Shown here: positions 26,997 through 34,282 of the stretch, piece after piece
Position numbering within the stretch: the stretch's first letter is position 1
Layout of the letters: each line of letters opens with the position of its first letter
NCBI GenBank assembly: GCA_035634255.1
Contig: DASQDI010000158.1
Coordinates: forward strand, 1-36,444
Source: DATLMR01 sp035634255
GTDB lineage: Bacteria > Acidobacteriota > Blastocatellia > UBA7656
Direction of reading: 5' to 3'
DNA length: 36,444 nucleotides
Notes under the pieces: model-generated
The model's input: only the letters and a program-made list of their open reading frames with translations
Told to the model about the DNA's origin: nothing
Database searches by the model: none
Translations under genes and position numbers: made by a program

Positions 26997-27031
26997 GGGG
27001 TCGGCGGCCGGGAGTCAGGATTCAGGGTAGT
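26997..27031 (+). repeat. Degenerate G-rich heptamer repeat
   Basis: Five successive 7-base units (GGGGTCG, GCGGCCG, GGAGTCA, GGATTCA, GGGTAGT) follow the same GGGNTCA/G theme as the arrays at 16021 and 33126, but are more decayed. Confidence 0.55.
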
Positions 27032-27068
27032 CGAGGGATCCGTTTAACGAAGGTTTAAAATGAAACGG

Positions 27069-27096
27069 GGCCGGGGCTGCTGTTACCGCCCCGGCC
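27069..27096 (-). terminator. Probable terminator of the propeller-sensor gene
   Basis: A perfect 9-bp G/C stem (27069-27077 with 27088-27096) with a 10-base loop lies 15 bases beyond the minus-strand stop at 27111. On the minus strand it is followed by CCGTTTCATTTT, an imperfect T-rich tail. Confidence 0.6.
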
Positions 27097-27110
27097 ACCG
27101 GCCACTGTTC

Positions 27111-29417
27111 CTATTTAAAATCGGATATGAGGACCACGTCGCTAGTGACGACTCCGCGCGAGCAGACGAGTTGTTTGCCGTCCCGCGACCACGCGAAGGC
27201 GAAGATCTGATCTGACTTGAAATCGGTCAGGGGCTTCGGCTCGTCCCCATTCAGAGGCAGGCTCCAGAGGTTCGCGGTCCCTCCGCGATTATCCACGTAC
27301 GCGAGGGCTCGGCTATCGGGCATCCACCTGAGCCAGACCTGCCCGTCCGAGTCGATGGCGCTCACGGGGATGGTGAAAGACTTCGCGCGCTCCGAGCCGT
27401 CGACGGAGATGACCTCTCTCCCCCACTGGGCCGGGTTCGACTCCTCGTCCCAGATCGAATAGGCTATGTACTTCCCGTCGGGCGAGATCGTCGGGCCATA
27501 AGAGTATTTCGCGCTCAGCTGCTCGGGCTCCCCGCCTTCAATCGACATCTTCCAAAGCGTCTGCTTGCCCGAAGCCGCCGAGACATAAACGAACCACGGC
27601 CCGACCGGCGAGCAGAAGGGCGACCACTCGCTCTCCCCGAAGGTCATCTGCTTCTGCTCGCCGCCGTCGATGTTCATCCGCCATATGTGAAATGAGCCCG
27701 TGCGATTGGAGATGAAGACGATGTGCCTGCCGTCATGCGAAACCTCCGGGGCGAAGTCCGCCCCCGGCTCGCTGGTCAACTGCTTCTTGTTGGAGCCGTC
27801 CGGGTCCATGATCCAGATGTCGGGATTGCCGGAGACCGCCGACATGTAAACGATCTTCCCATCCGGGGCCCAGGAGAGAGAGAGACCTTCGTACCTGCCT
27901 GAAGTTATCTTCTGCGCGCGCGCGGAATCCCCTCTGGGCATAGTCCACACGTTCGAAATCATGTCCCTCTGAATCGACACGAGGGACTTCGAATCATTCG
28001 TGAGGCTGACGCGGACGTACCCGGTCACGTCGTTGGTGACCTGCTCGGCTTTGCCATCGGGGTACGAGACGTACCAGATTTGAAGCGGGTCCTGCGCGCG
28101 GTCGGAGGCCGTCATAATCAGCCCGCTGCCGTCCCCGAGCCACTTCAGCCCCCCGATTTCGAGCCACTCTTTCGAGGTTATTAACCTCTCGGGCCCGCCC
28201 TCGGCTGGCACTTCGACGAGCCGGACGTAGCGGACGCCCTGCTCTCCCGAGTTCCCGGTGGTGCAGGCTACCCTCTCCCCGTCCGGAGACCATGAAGGCT
28301 CGATGAAATGGCCGGAGTTGCCCCGCCTCGCAAGAAGCCGCTCGCCCGTCCCGTCCGTGTTCGCGACCAGCAGGCCCTGCGCTTTTTCGGAGGCGTAGCC
28401 CCGAATGTAAGCTATCCGCTTCCCGTCGGGCGAGACCGAAAGCGAAGGCATCACGTCGTAAATTATCCGCGTCGAATTGCCCCCGAGCGCGGGCACCTTG
28501 TAGATCTGGCCCACGCTCTTTCTGTCCCATACGTTATAAAAGATGTAATCGCCATCGGGGGAGAAAGCCAACCCCTGATAACTGACATCCGAAGGCGGGA
28601 TTATTCGAACATTGCTCGCGGTGGCGACATGCTTGACCCACAGAGACTGCTGCCACTTCTCTTCCATCACGTAGACGACGTACTTGCCGTCGGGCGAAAT
28701 GGCCGCGTCCAGAGACGTGCCGGTCGTCGTGAAGCGCGCCACTTTCATGCTCTCCCCGAGTGCCACGACTCTGCCGGGAGAGGCGAATTCAAACAACACG
28801 TAGCCGAGCCCCGCGAGCGCCATAAGCGCCGGTACGAGTATGAGGGCCGAGCCGCGTCTGCGCCTTCCGCTTTCGGCAGGGGCCGGAGCGGATGAAGTCA
28901 CCGCCTCGCCCGGCGCGCTCTCCGCACCCGTTGCGCTCGCCGCGTTCAAAAGGGTTGCGTACGCGGGGCGCGGCTTGACGCTCGCCTTGCCGTTCGTCGA
29001 AACCGTCGAGGCGACCGGCTCCTCATCCCTGACCTGCGGCGGGGCCTGGGGCGAGAGCGACGGTTCCTCCGCCTCGGGAGCCTCCCCCGCGAGCTCTCTC
29101 ACGCTCGCGACGAACCTGTAGCCGCGCTTGGGGATCGTTTCGATGTAATGGTGGTCGGAAGGGCCTTCGCCGAGAATCTTTCTGAGTACCGAGATGTTGC
29201 GGGTGAGGCTCCCTTCCTCGACGAACGTGTCAGGCCAGACCTCCCGCATCAGCTCGTCCTTCTGAACTATCCGGCCGTTGTTCTGCACGAGGATCGCGAG
29301 CGTCTCAAAGGCTTTGTGAGTCAGAGGCACGGCCTTCCCGTCGCGCAACAGGAGCCGCCTGTTCGCGTCTAGGCGGAAAGGACCGAACTCGTAAATTAGC
29401 CTTATCTGTTCAACCAT
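27111..29417 (-). CDS. CadC/ToxR-like winged-helix regulator with TolB-type propeller sensor
   Basis: A 768-residue membrane-bound regulator. Residues about 8-105 are an OmpR/PhoB-type winged helix DNA-binding domain (recognition region SLTRNISVLRKIL, wing PKRGYRF). A Pro/Ala-rich linker follows, a single membrane helix sits at about 190-212 after RRRR, and residues about 225-768 are repeats of the TolB/PD40 beta-propeller kind (SPDGK(Y/R)IAY motifs). This gives a cytoplasmic DNA-binding end and a periplasmic propeller sensor. Such proteins are expanded in Acidobacteriota. Ligand and targets are unknown; no phosphoacceptor domain is present. It is transcribed alone. Confidence 0.9.
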   Translation of the reverse strand: MVEQIRLIYEFGPFRLDANRRLLLRDGKAVPLTHKAFETLAILVQNNGRIVQKDELMREVWPDTFVEEGSLTRNISVLRKILGEGPSDHHYIETIPKRGYRFVASVRELAGEAPEAEEPSLSPQAPPQVRDEEPVASTVSTNGKASVKPRPAYATLLNAASATGAESAPGEAVTSSAPAPAESGRRRRGSALILVPALMALAGLGYVLFEFASPGRVVALGESMKVARFTTTGTSLDAAISPDGKYVVYVMEEKWQQSLWVKHVATASNVRIIPPSDVSYQGLAFSPDGDYIFYNVWDRKSVGQIYKVPALGGNSTRIIYDVMPSLSVSPDGKRIAYIRGYASEKAQGLLVANTDGTGERLLARRGNSGHFIEPSWSPDGERVACTTGNSGEQGVRYVRLVEVPAEGGPERLITSKEWLEIGGLKWLGDGSGLIMTASDRAQDPLQIWYVSYPDGKAEQVTNDVTGYVRVSLTNDSKSLVSIQRDMISNVWTMPRGDSARAQKITSGRYEGLSLSWAPDGKIVYMSAVSGNPDIWIMDPDGSNKKQLTSEPGADFAPEVSHDGRHIVFISNRTGSFHIWRMNIDGGEQKQMTFGESEWSPFCSPVGPWFVYVSAASGKQTLWKMSIEGGEPEQLSAKYSYGPTISPDGKYIAYSIWDEESNPAQWGREVISVDGSERAKSFTIPVSAIDSDGQVWLRWMPDSRALAYVDNRGGTANLWSLPLNGDEPKPLTDFKSDQIFAFAWSRDGKQLVCSRGVVTSDVVLISDFK

Positions 29418-29667
29418 AATCGACGTGAGTTATCTTTTGATGTTAAGGGTTAAAAAATCAGGTTATGAAAGGACATCCCCGCGCTCCCCGCTGGCAAGTC
29501 GATTGGCTCTCGATCTCATTTAGAATAAAGCCGCATGCTCGTCAAACCCTACCTTTCCGGGCCGAAGCGATACAACCCCATGAACGCGCCTGACACATTT
29601 CGAGTTCCATCCACCCCAGACATTTTCCACAGGCTCCGTACAGCGCCGCAAGCAAAATCATGCGCCA

Positions 29668-30255
29668 TTACGGCCGCGAGGCCGCCCCCGCGCCCTTACG
29701 CCCGGCCCTCAGTTTCCTGATCCCCCAGAAGACGCCCCCGACGAGCGCGTACAGTATCCCGGCGTAGACCAGCTTGAACTTTATCCACGCCGACCAGTAA
29801 GCGGTCAGCCTGAGAGGCTCGGAGACGGAATCGACCAGCATGACCATCAGGGCCGTGTTCTCTATCCCGTCCAGAATCCCCGCCGCGCCCTGCCCCCAGG
29901 CGAGCGCCACCCCCGCGAGCGCCAGCAGCCTGCGGCCCGCGAATAAGCCGGAGGCCATCACGCAGGCCAGGCTGATCGTGGTCGCGTAGGCGAAGATGAA
30001 GAGGAAATCGAGGCCGAGGCTGAAGGCCGCGCGCACCCGCCCCCTCTCCCCCCACGCATCGAGTATCGCCCGGCTTTCCGACGTGTCTCGGGCCAGCTCG
30101 TAAGAGATTATGCCCTCCGGGGCCACGGCCTTATTCTCCGAGAGCGGCCGGCCCACGAGCATCATCGCGCTCGTCACCAGAGACGTTATGACCAGAAGCG
30201 GCAAAAACAGCCATGCGCGCCTCGAAGGAGAGAGTTTTTCAAACGGATGTTTCAT
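29668..30255 (-). CDS. Polytopic membrane protein of unknown function
   Basis: A 195-residue protein with hydrophobic segments near residues 14-32, 84-108, 115-140 and 160-180, giving probably four membrane helices, with a soluble loop of about 50 residues after the first. I do not recognise a family. The ATG at 30255 was chosen because it begins just before the first helix; a reading from further upstream (30381) would add an Arg-rich stretch typical of non-coding GC-rich sequence. No good ribosome-binding site is seen for either. It diverges from perR, whose promoter lies about 140 bases upstream. Confidence 0.6.
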   Translation of the reverse strand: MKHPFEKLSPSRRAWLFLPLLVITSLVTSAMMLVGRPLSENKAVAPEGIISYELARDTSESRAILDAWGERGRVRAAFSLGLDFLFIFAYATTISLACVMASGLFAGRRLLALAGVALAWGQGAAGILDGIENTALMVMLVDSVSEPLRLTAYWSAWIKFKLVYAGILYALVGGVFWGIRKLRAGRKGAGAASRP

Positions 30256-30386
30256 GATAGCGGAACCGGCCTTTAATAAACAATCCGACCACCCTGCCTC
30301 GCGCCGCATTATACCCGCGCGGCGGCTCCGCCGAAACCTCCGGCGTACGAATGCCCCGGCGGTATCCTCACCCCGCCCCATGCGGC

Positions 30387-30415
30387 TTGACAGAATCTGG
30401 AATTAGAATTATTCT
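30387..30415 (+). promoter_or_regulatory. perR promoter
   Basis: A perfect -35 TTGACA (30387-30392), 17-base spacer and -10 TATTCT (30410-30415). The expected transcription start is near 30422, only about five bases before the perR ATG at 30427, and no Shine-Dalgarno sequence fits in between, so the transcript should be nearly leaderless. Confidence 0.8.
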
Positions 30416-30417
30416 AA
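30403..30417 (+). promoter_or_regulatory. PerR box over the -10 element
   Basis: TTAGAAT-T-ATTCTAA is a perfect 7-1-7 inverted repeat differing from the known PerR box (TTATAATNATTATAA) only at one symmetric pair of positions. It overlaps the -10 box of perR, so PerR bound here would block its own transcription and that of the downstream peroxiredoxin gene. Confidence 0.85.
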
Positions 30418-30426
30418 ATTTGAATC

Positions 30427-30837
30427 ATGAAGCGAAGCAACAAAGGGACCCGGAGAGAAGAGCCTAAGCTGACGCGCCAGAGGGGCGTGGTGCTGGAAGT
30501 CGTGCGCGGGAGCGAAGAGCACCTGACCGCGAGCGAAGTCTACGAGGCCGCGCGGAGATTATTGCCGACGATAAGTTACGCGACCGTCTACAACTCTTTG
30601 AGGTACCTGAAAGAGGCGCAGCTGGTCGGCGAGATCACCTTCGGGAACGCGGCCAGCCGGTATGACGGCAAGACCGAGCGGCACGATCACGCCATCTGCA
30701 CGGGGTGCGGGAAGATCGTGGACTTCCACCTCGCCCAGACGCCCGAGCTGATGCGCGCGGCGGCGCGGCATTCCAGGTTCAGGCCCGAATCTATTCACCT
30801 GACGCTCAGGGGACTCTGCCCCGGCTGCTCGGATTGA
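30427..30837 (+). CDS. perR: Peroxide-responsive repressor PerR (Fur family)
   Basis: A 136-residue Fur-family repressor. N-terminal winged helix about residues 14-80 (LTRQRGVVLEVV, ATVYNSLRYL) and C-terminal dimerisation domain with structural zinc CTGC (Cys91, Cys94) and CPGC (Cys131, Cys134). The regulatory metal ligands are His32, Asp80, His86, His88 and Asp99, with exactly the spacing of B. subtilis PerR (His37, Asp85, His91, His93, Asp104). The Asp at the second position, rather than Glu, is the known PerR hallmark over Fur. Iron-catalysed His oxidation by peroxide would release it from DNA. A PerR box lies on its own promoter. The peroxiredoxin gene follows 43 bases later. Confidence 0.93.
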   Translation: MKRSNKGTRREEPKLTRQRGVVLEVVRGSEEHLTASEVYEAARRLLPTISYATVYNSLRYLKEAQLVGEITFGNAASRYDGKTERHDHAICTGCGKIVDFHLAQTPELMRAAARHSRFRPESIHLTLRGLCPGCSD

Positions 30838-30880
30838 GAAGCATCATTTTTCAGACACAAATCAAACTTCAGGAGGAAGC

Positions 30881-31447
30881 ATGTCAGCAATAGGAACCGC
30901 AGTTGATAAGGCGATGGTCGGTCAGATGGCCCCGGATTTCGAGATGCCTTCGACCAAAAACATCGAGAAGCTCAACGAGAACGTGAAGCTTTCAGACTAC
31001 AGAGGCAAGTGGCTGGTGCTGTTGTTTTACCCGCTCGATTTCACCTTCGTCTGCCCGACCGAGCTTACGGCCTTCAGCGACCGTTACGAAGACTTCGAAG
31101 GCATCGGCGCGGACGTGCTCGGCGTTTCGACCGATTCGGTCTTCTCGCACCGCGCGTGGCTCAACACGTCGCGCGACAAGGGCGGCGTCGAGGGCCTGCG
31201 CTACCCGCTCGCGGCCGACTCGACCAAGAAGGTATCGCGTGATTACGGGGTGCTGATCGAAGACCAGGGCGTGGCCCTGCGCGGGCTCTTCGTGATCGAC
31301 CCCGAGGGCGTCCTGCGCTACAAGGTCGTCCATGACTTGAACGTCGGGCGTTCCGCCGACGAGACTCTGCGCGTCATACAGGCGTTGCAGACCGGCGGCC
31401 TCTGCCAGGCCGATTGGAGACCGGGTCAGGAAACGCTCAAGGTCTGA
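30881..31447 (+). CDS. Typical 2-Cys peroxiredoxin (AhpC/Prx1 type)
   Basis: A 188-residue cytoplasmic peroxidase that reduces hydrogen peroxide and organic peroxides. The peroxidatic Cys58 lies in the P-x3-T-x2-C motif (FTFVCPTE) with Arg134 as the conserved helper, and the resolving Cys175 is in GGLCQADWRPG near the C terminus. AGGAGG precedes the ATG. It shares the perR promoter and operator, so it should be induced by peroxide. No AhpF is present; the thioredoxin-like protein encoded downstream is a possible reductant (inference). Confidence 0.94.
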   Translation: MSAIGTAVDKAMVGQMAPDFEMPSTKNIEKLNENVKLSDYRGKWLVLLFYPLDFTFVCPTELTAFSDRYEDFEGIGADVLGVSTDSVFSHRAWLNTSRDKGGVEGLRYPLAADSTKKVSRDYGVLIEDQGVALRGLFVIDPEGVLRYKVVHDLNVGRSADETLRVIQALQTGGLCQADWRPGQETLKV

Positions 31448-31479
31448 GCTTCCGACCGTCCCGCAGTGATTTTCCGTGC

Positions 31480-31529
31480 GAGGAGTGATGGCGGCCCGAG
31501 CCTTTTGCGCCGGGCCATCATCACTCCTC
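31480..31529 (+). other. Long hairpin between the peroxiredoxin and thioredoxin-like genes
   Basis: Bases 31480-31498 pair with 31511-31529 over 19 bp with one G-T wobble and one mismatch, around a 12-base loop. No T-tract follows directly. It is 33 bases after the peroxiredoxin stop and 22 bases before the next ATG. It may be a Rho-independent-like attenuator, an RNase processing site or an mRNA stabiliser; a small transposon remnant is also possible. Confidence 0.75.
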
Positions 31530-31550
31530 CGCCGTTGTGAGGTGAAGATA

Positions 31551-32021
31551 ATGCCGATGAGAATTGGGACGGAGATGCCCCGTCTGGAGGGCGCGACCGA
31601 GTGGATCAACAAGGCCGGCGCGGAGGCCGTGGAGGAAACGAAAGGGCACCCGACGCTCGTACACTTCTGGTCCGTCAGCTGCCACATCTGCAAGGAGAAC
31701 ATGCCGCGCGTCTCCGAGTGGCGCGAGAAGTACAGGGGGGAAGGGCTGCAGGTCATCGCGGTCCACATGCCGCGCTACCCCTCGGATTTAGAGGAGGGCC
31801 CGGTGCGCGAGGCCATCGAAAAGTTCAACATCACGGAAGCCTGCGCCGTCGACAACGAGCACAAGCTGCGCGATGCGTTCGGGAACGAGCAGGGGTACGT
31901 GCCCGCATACTATCTCTTCGACCGCGAGGGCAAGCTCAAGAGCTTTGCCGCGGGCGAGCGAGGGTTGGACCTGCTCTTTTCCGCGATAAACCGCACTCTG
32001 GCGGCCGAAGCCGCGAAGTAA
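31551..32021 (+). CDS. Thioredoxin-like (TlpA/ResA-type) protein
   Basis: A 156-residue thioredoxin-fold protein with the active-site motif CHIC (Cys44, Cys47) in a FWSVSCHICKENMP context, and a cis-Pro region at VPAYYLF. It resembles TlpA/ResA proteins but has no signal peptide or anchor, so it should be cytoplasmic. The start at 31551 has GAGGTG upstream; in-frame codons further upstream lie in the hairpin. Position after the peroxiredoxin suggests a thiol-redox role in peroxide defence (inference). Confidence 0.85.
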   Translation: MPMRIGTEMPRLEGATEWINKAGAEAVEETKGHPTLVHFWSVSCHICKENMPRVSEWREKYRGEGLQVIAVHMPRYPSDLEEGPVREAIEKFNITEACAVDNEHKLRDAFGNEQGYVPAYYLFDREGKLKSFAAGERGLDLLFSAINRTLAAEAAK

Positions 32022-32063
32022 TTAAAGCGGGGGCCGGGCCCGCCCCGCCCCCGCTCCTCCCCA

Positions 32064-33119
32064 TCAGATGATGAGCGAGGCGTCGCCGTAGCTGTAGAAT
32101 CGGTAGCCGCTTTTGATCGCGTGGCGGTAAGCGTCCAGTATGAGGTCGCGGCCCGCGAAGGCCGCGACCAGCATCAAAAGCGATGAGCGCGGCAGGTGGA
32201 AATTCGTAATCAGCCCGCCCAGAGCCCTGAACTCGAACCCCGGGTAGATGAACAGGTCGGTCATCGCGAGCGACGCGGGAGCCACCCGCCCCGCTTCCCG
32301 GCAGGCCGATTCAAGCGCGCGGGTCGTCGTGGTGCCCACGGCGAGGACGCGGCGCTTCTCCGCCAGCGCGCGGTTTATCCGCGCCGCCGCGTCAACGCTG
32401 ATCGAATAAGCTTCGGGCTCGACCCTGTGATCTTCGACCCGCTCGACCCGCACCGGCTGAAAGGTCCCATAGCCGACGTGCAGAGTGATCTCCTCTATCT
32501 CGACCCCTCGCTCCCGCAGAGCTTCCAGCAGTCGCGGGCTGAAATGGAGCCCGGCGGTCGGCGCGGCAATCGCCCCGCGCTCGCGCGCGTAGACCGTCTG
32601 GTACCGCTCGACATCGAGCCGGTCGTCCTCGTCCCGCTTTATGTACGGAGGCAGAGGCGTGCGCCCCGTCTCGTCGATCAGATGGTCGAGTTCCTCGTCG
32701 CTCCCGGCGTCGAAACGGACCACGCGCCGCCCGAGCTCGCGCCGCTCAATCACTTCCGCCCTGAGCCTGCCGCCCGCGAACTGCGCGCGCGCGCCCGGAA
32801 GCAGAGCCTTGCCCGGACGGACGAGCGCCTCCCAAACCAGCGGCCCGACCCTCCGCACGAGGAACACTTCGACCCGCCCGCCCGTCTGCTCGCCGGTCCT
32901 CAAACGGTTGCCGATCAGTCTGGCCGGAAAGACTCGGGTGTTGTTGAGTACGAGCACATCGCCCGGCGCGAGATGACCGGGGAGACGTTCGAAGACCGTG
33001 TCGGAGAAGGCCCGCTTCGCGCGGTCGATCACGAGGAGGCGGGACTGGTCGCGCGCGGCCTTCGGCTCCTGTGCGATCAGGTGCTCGGGCAGTTCGAAAT
33101 CGAAATCAGAAACAAGCAT
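32064..33119 (-). CDS. queA: tRNA ribosyltransferase-isomerase QueA
   Basis: A 351-residue cytoplasmic enzyme that transfers the ribosyl part of S-adenosylmethionine to 7-aminomethyl-7-deazaguanine in tRNA, giving epoxyqueuosine. Family signatures: SDFDFELPEHLIAQ near the start, LVLNNTRVFPARL (55-67), a central YQTVYARERGAIAAPTAGLHF region, and the C-terminal SLLMLVAAFAGR. Length fits the family. The ATG at 33119 corresponds to the usual QueA N terminus, yet its ribosome-binding position is taken up by a heptamer repeat with no Shine-Dalgarno. The gene lies downstream of yihY on the same strand. Confidence 0.96.
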   Translation of the reverse strand: MLVSDFDFELPEHLIAQEPKAARDQSRLLVIDRAKRAFSDTVFERLPGHLAPGDVLVLNNTRVFPARLIGNRLRTGEQTGGRVEVFLVRRVGPLVWEALVRPGKALLPGARAQFAGGRLRAEVIERRELGRRVVRFDAGSDEELDHLIDETGRTPLPPYIKRDEDDRLDVERYQTVYARERGAIAAPTAGLHFSPRLLEALRERGVEIEEITLHVGYGTFQPVRVERVEDHRVEPEAYSISVDAAARINRALAEKRRVLAVGTTTTRALESACREAGRVAPASLAMTDLFIYPGFEFRALGGLITNFHLPRSSLLMLVAAFAGRDLILDAYRHAIKSGYRFYSYGDASLII

Positions 33120-33125
33120 ATGAAG

Positions 33126-33165
33126 CAGGGATCAGGGATCAGGGTTCAGGGTTCAGGGTTCAGGG
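33126..33165 (+). repeat. Heptamer tandem repeat (GGGATCA/GGGTTCA)
   Basis: After a partial unit, five perfect 7-bp units: ATCAGGG twice, TTCAGGG three times, ending at 33165. Telomere-like G-runs of three with four-base spacers make it quadruplex-prone on the plus strand. It starts within six bases of the queA start codon (minus strand), covering its ribosome-binding site. Confidence 0.9.
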
Positions 33166-33224
33166 GAGGAGAGGGATTCTATAAAGAGAGTCTCTTATCA
33201 CCTCCGGCCCCTGACTACTGACCG

Positions 33225-34163
33225 TTATTCCTTCGAGATTCTCTCCACAGAATCCCCTCCGACCGCGGACTCCTCGCCCTTGAGCCCCGACTCTCGCCCT
33301 CCGGTGATCACTTTGTAACTCGCGTTGAAGAGGTGGTCGCGGTGAAGCAGCGCGGTGAATTGCGCCCCGTACAGCATAATCACGCTCGAAAAGTAGACCC
33401 ACGAGAGGATCGCCACGCCCGCGCCTATCGACCCGTAGAGCAGGTCGTAATGAAAGTAAGGCAGCAGGTACGCGAACCCGAACTTGGCACCTTCCCATAG
33501 CACGCCCGCTATGCATGCGCCGAGCAGGGCCTCCATCAGCGGCACTTTCGTATTCGGCAGCAGCTTATAAAGTGCCGTGAAGAGCATGATCGTCACGGCG
33601 GTGCTCGCCAGGACGAATACCACCTGCCAGACGTAATCGCCCAGAGTCGCGACGAAGGGGCCCATCCTGATCGGAATCTTTTCGGCCGCCGCGCGAACTC
33701 CCGAGACGAACGCCGTGAAGAGGGCGGACGCTCCGAGCAGGGCCCAGACCAGGCTCATCACCGCGAAGTTCACCGCGCGCCCGTGCAGGAAAGACCGGGG
33801 GTACGTCCCCCAGATTCGATTGAGGGCCTTCTCGATTACGGTGAACATCCAGGAGGCGGCCCACAGCATGACCGTGAGGCAGCTTATCACCACCCCGGTC
33901 GAGATGCCCGTGATCGATTCGAGGTTCTTGCGGACGAAGACCTGCGCGCCCGGCAGGAAGGCGAGCACCTGCGCGATGATGTACTTCTCGACCGTCTCGC
34001 CTCCGTAAACGGAGTTGCCGATCTTGAGCAGCAGCAGCAGGGTAGGAAAGAGCAGGAGCATGGAGAAGTACGAGACCGCCGCCGCCGAGGTCGTCAGGTC
34101 GTTATCCATAAAGGAAATGAAGCTGCGCGTGAATATCTTCCGTGTCGGGGCTTTAGTCATCAT
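33225..34163 (-). CDS. YihY/BrkB-family inner-membrane protein
   Basis: A 312-residue membrane protein with about six hydrophobic segments (near residues 28-48, 93-112, 135-155, 178-200, 210-230 and 245-268). The pattern AAAVSYFSMLLLFPTLLLLL near the N terminus and the region GSIGAGVAILSWVYFSSVIMLYGAQ are typical of the YihY/BrkB family (formerly linked to RNase BN by mistake). Function is unknown; transport roles have been suggested. The C-terminal tail (residues about 285-312) is charged and cytoplasmic. Two ATGs (34163, 34160) are possible starts, with no strong ribosome-binding site. Confidence 0.9.
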   Translation of the reverse strand: MMTKAPTRKIFTRSFISFMDNDLTTSAAAVSYFSMLLLFPTLLLLLKIGNSVYGGETVEKYIIAQVLAFLPGAQVFVRKNLESITGISTGVVISCLTVMLWAASWMFTVIEKALNRIWGTYPRSFLHGRAVNFAVMSLVWALLGASALFTAFVSGVRAAAEKIPIRMGPFVATLGDYVWQVVFVLASTAVTIMLFTALYKLLPNTKVPLMEALLGACIAGVLWEGAKFGFAYLLPYFHYDLLYGSIGAGVAILSWVYFSSVIMLYGAQFTALLHRDHLFNASYKVITGGRESGLKGEESAVGGDSVERISKE

Positions 34164-34282
34164 AAGGTCTGTTGGCTCCGCTCACTCGCGCGTCCGCGCG
34201 CCTAATTGATTTTAAGGGCTGGGATGTTTAAAGGTAAAGCAGGGCCGTGCTAGAATCTCGCGGTATTTTCGAAAGGTTTCCC

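Larger units (their letters stand above)
26784..27110. other. Intergenic region with degenerate heptamers
   Basis: These 327 bases lie upstream of the small secreted gene (minus strand) and downstream of the propeller-sensor gene. They hold a degenerate G-rich heptamer array at 26997-27031, two TTTAAA-containing AT-rich patches and a terminator-like hairpin at 27069-27096. No gene is supported. Confidence 0.6.

Noticed and set aside
33126..33165. Heptamer array as a CRISPR array
   Set aside because: Units of 7 bp in direct tandem without spacers and no cas genes nearby exclude CRISPR.
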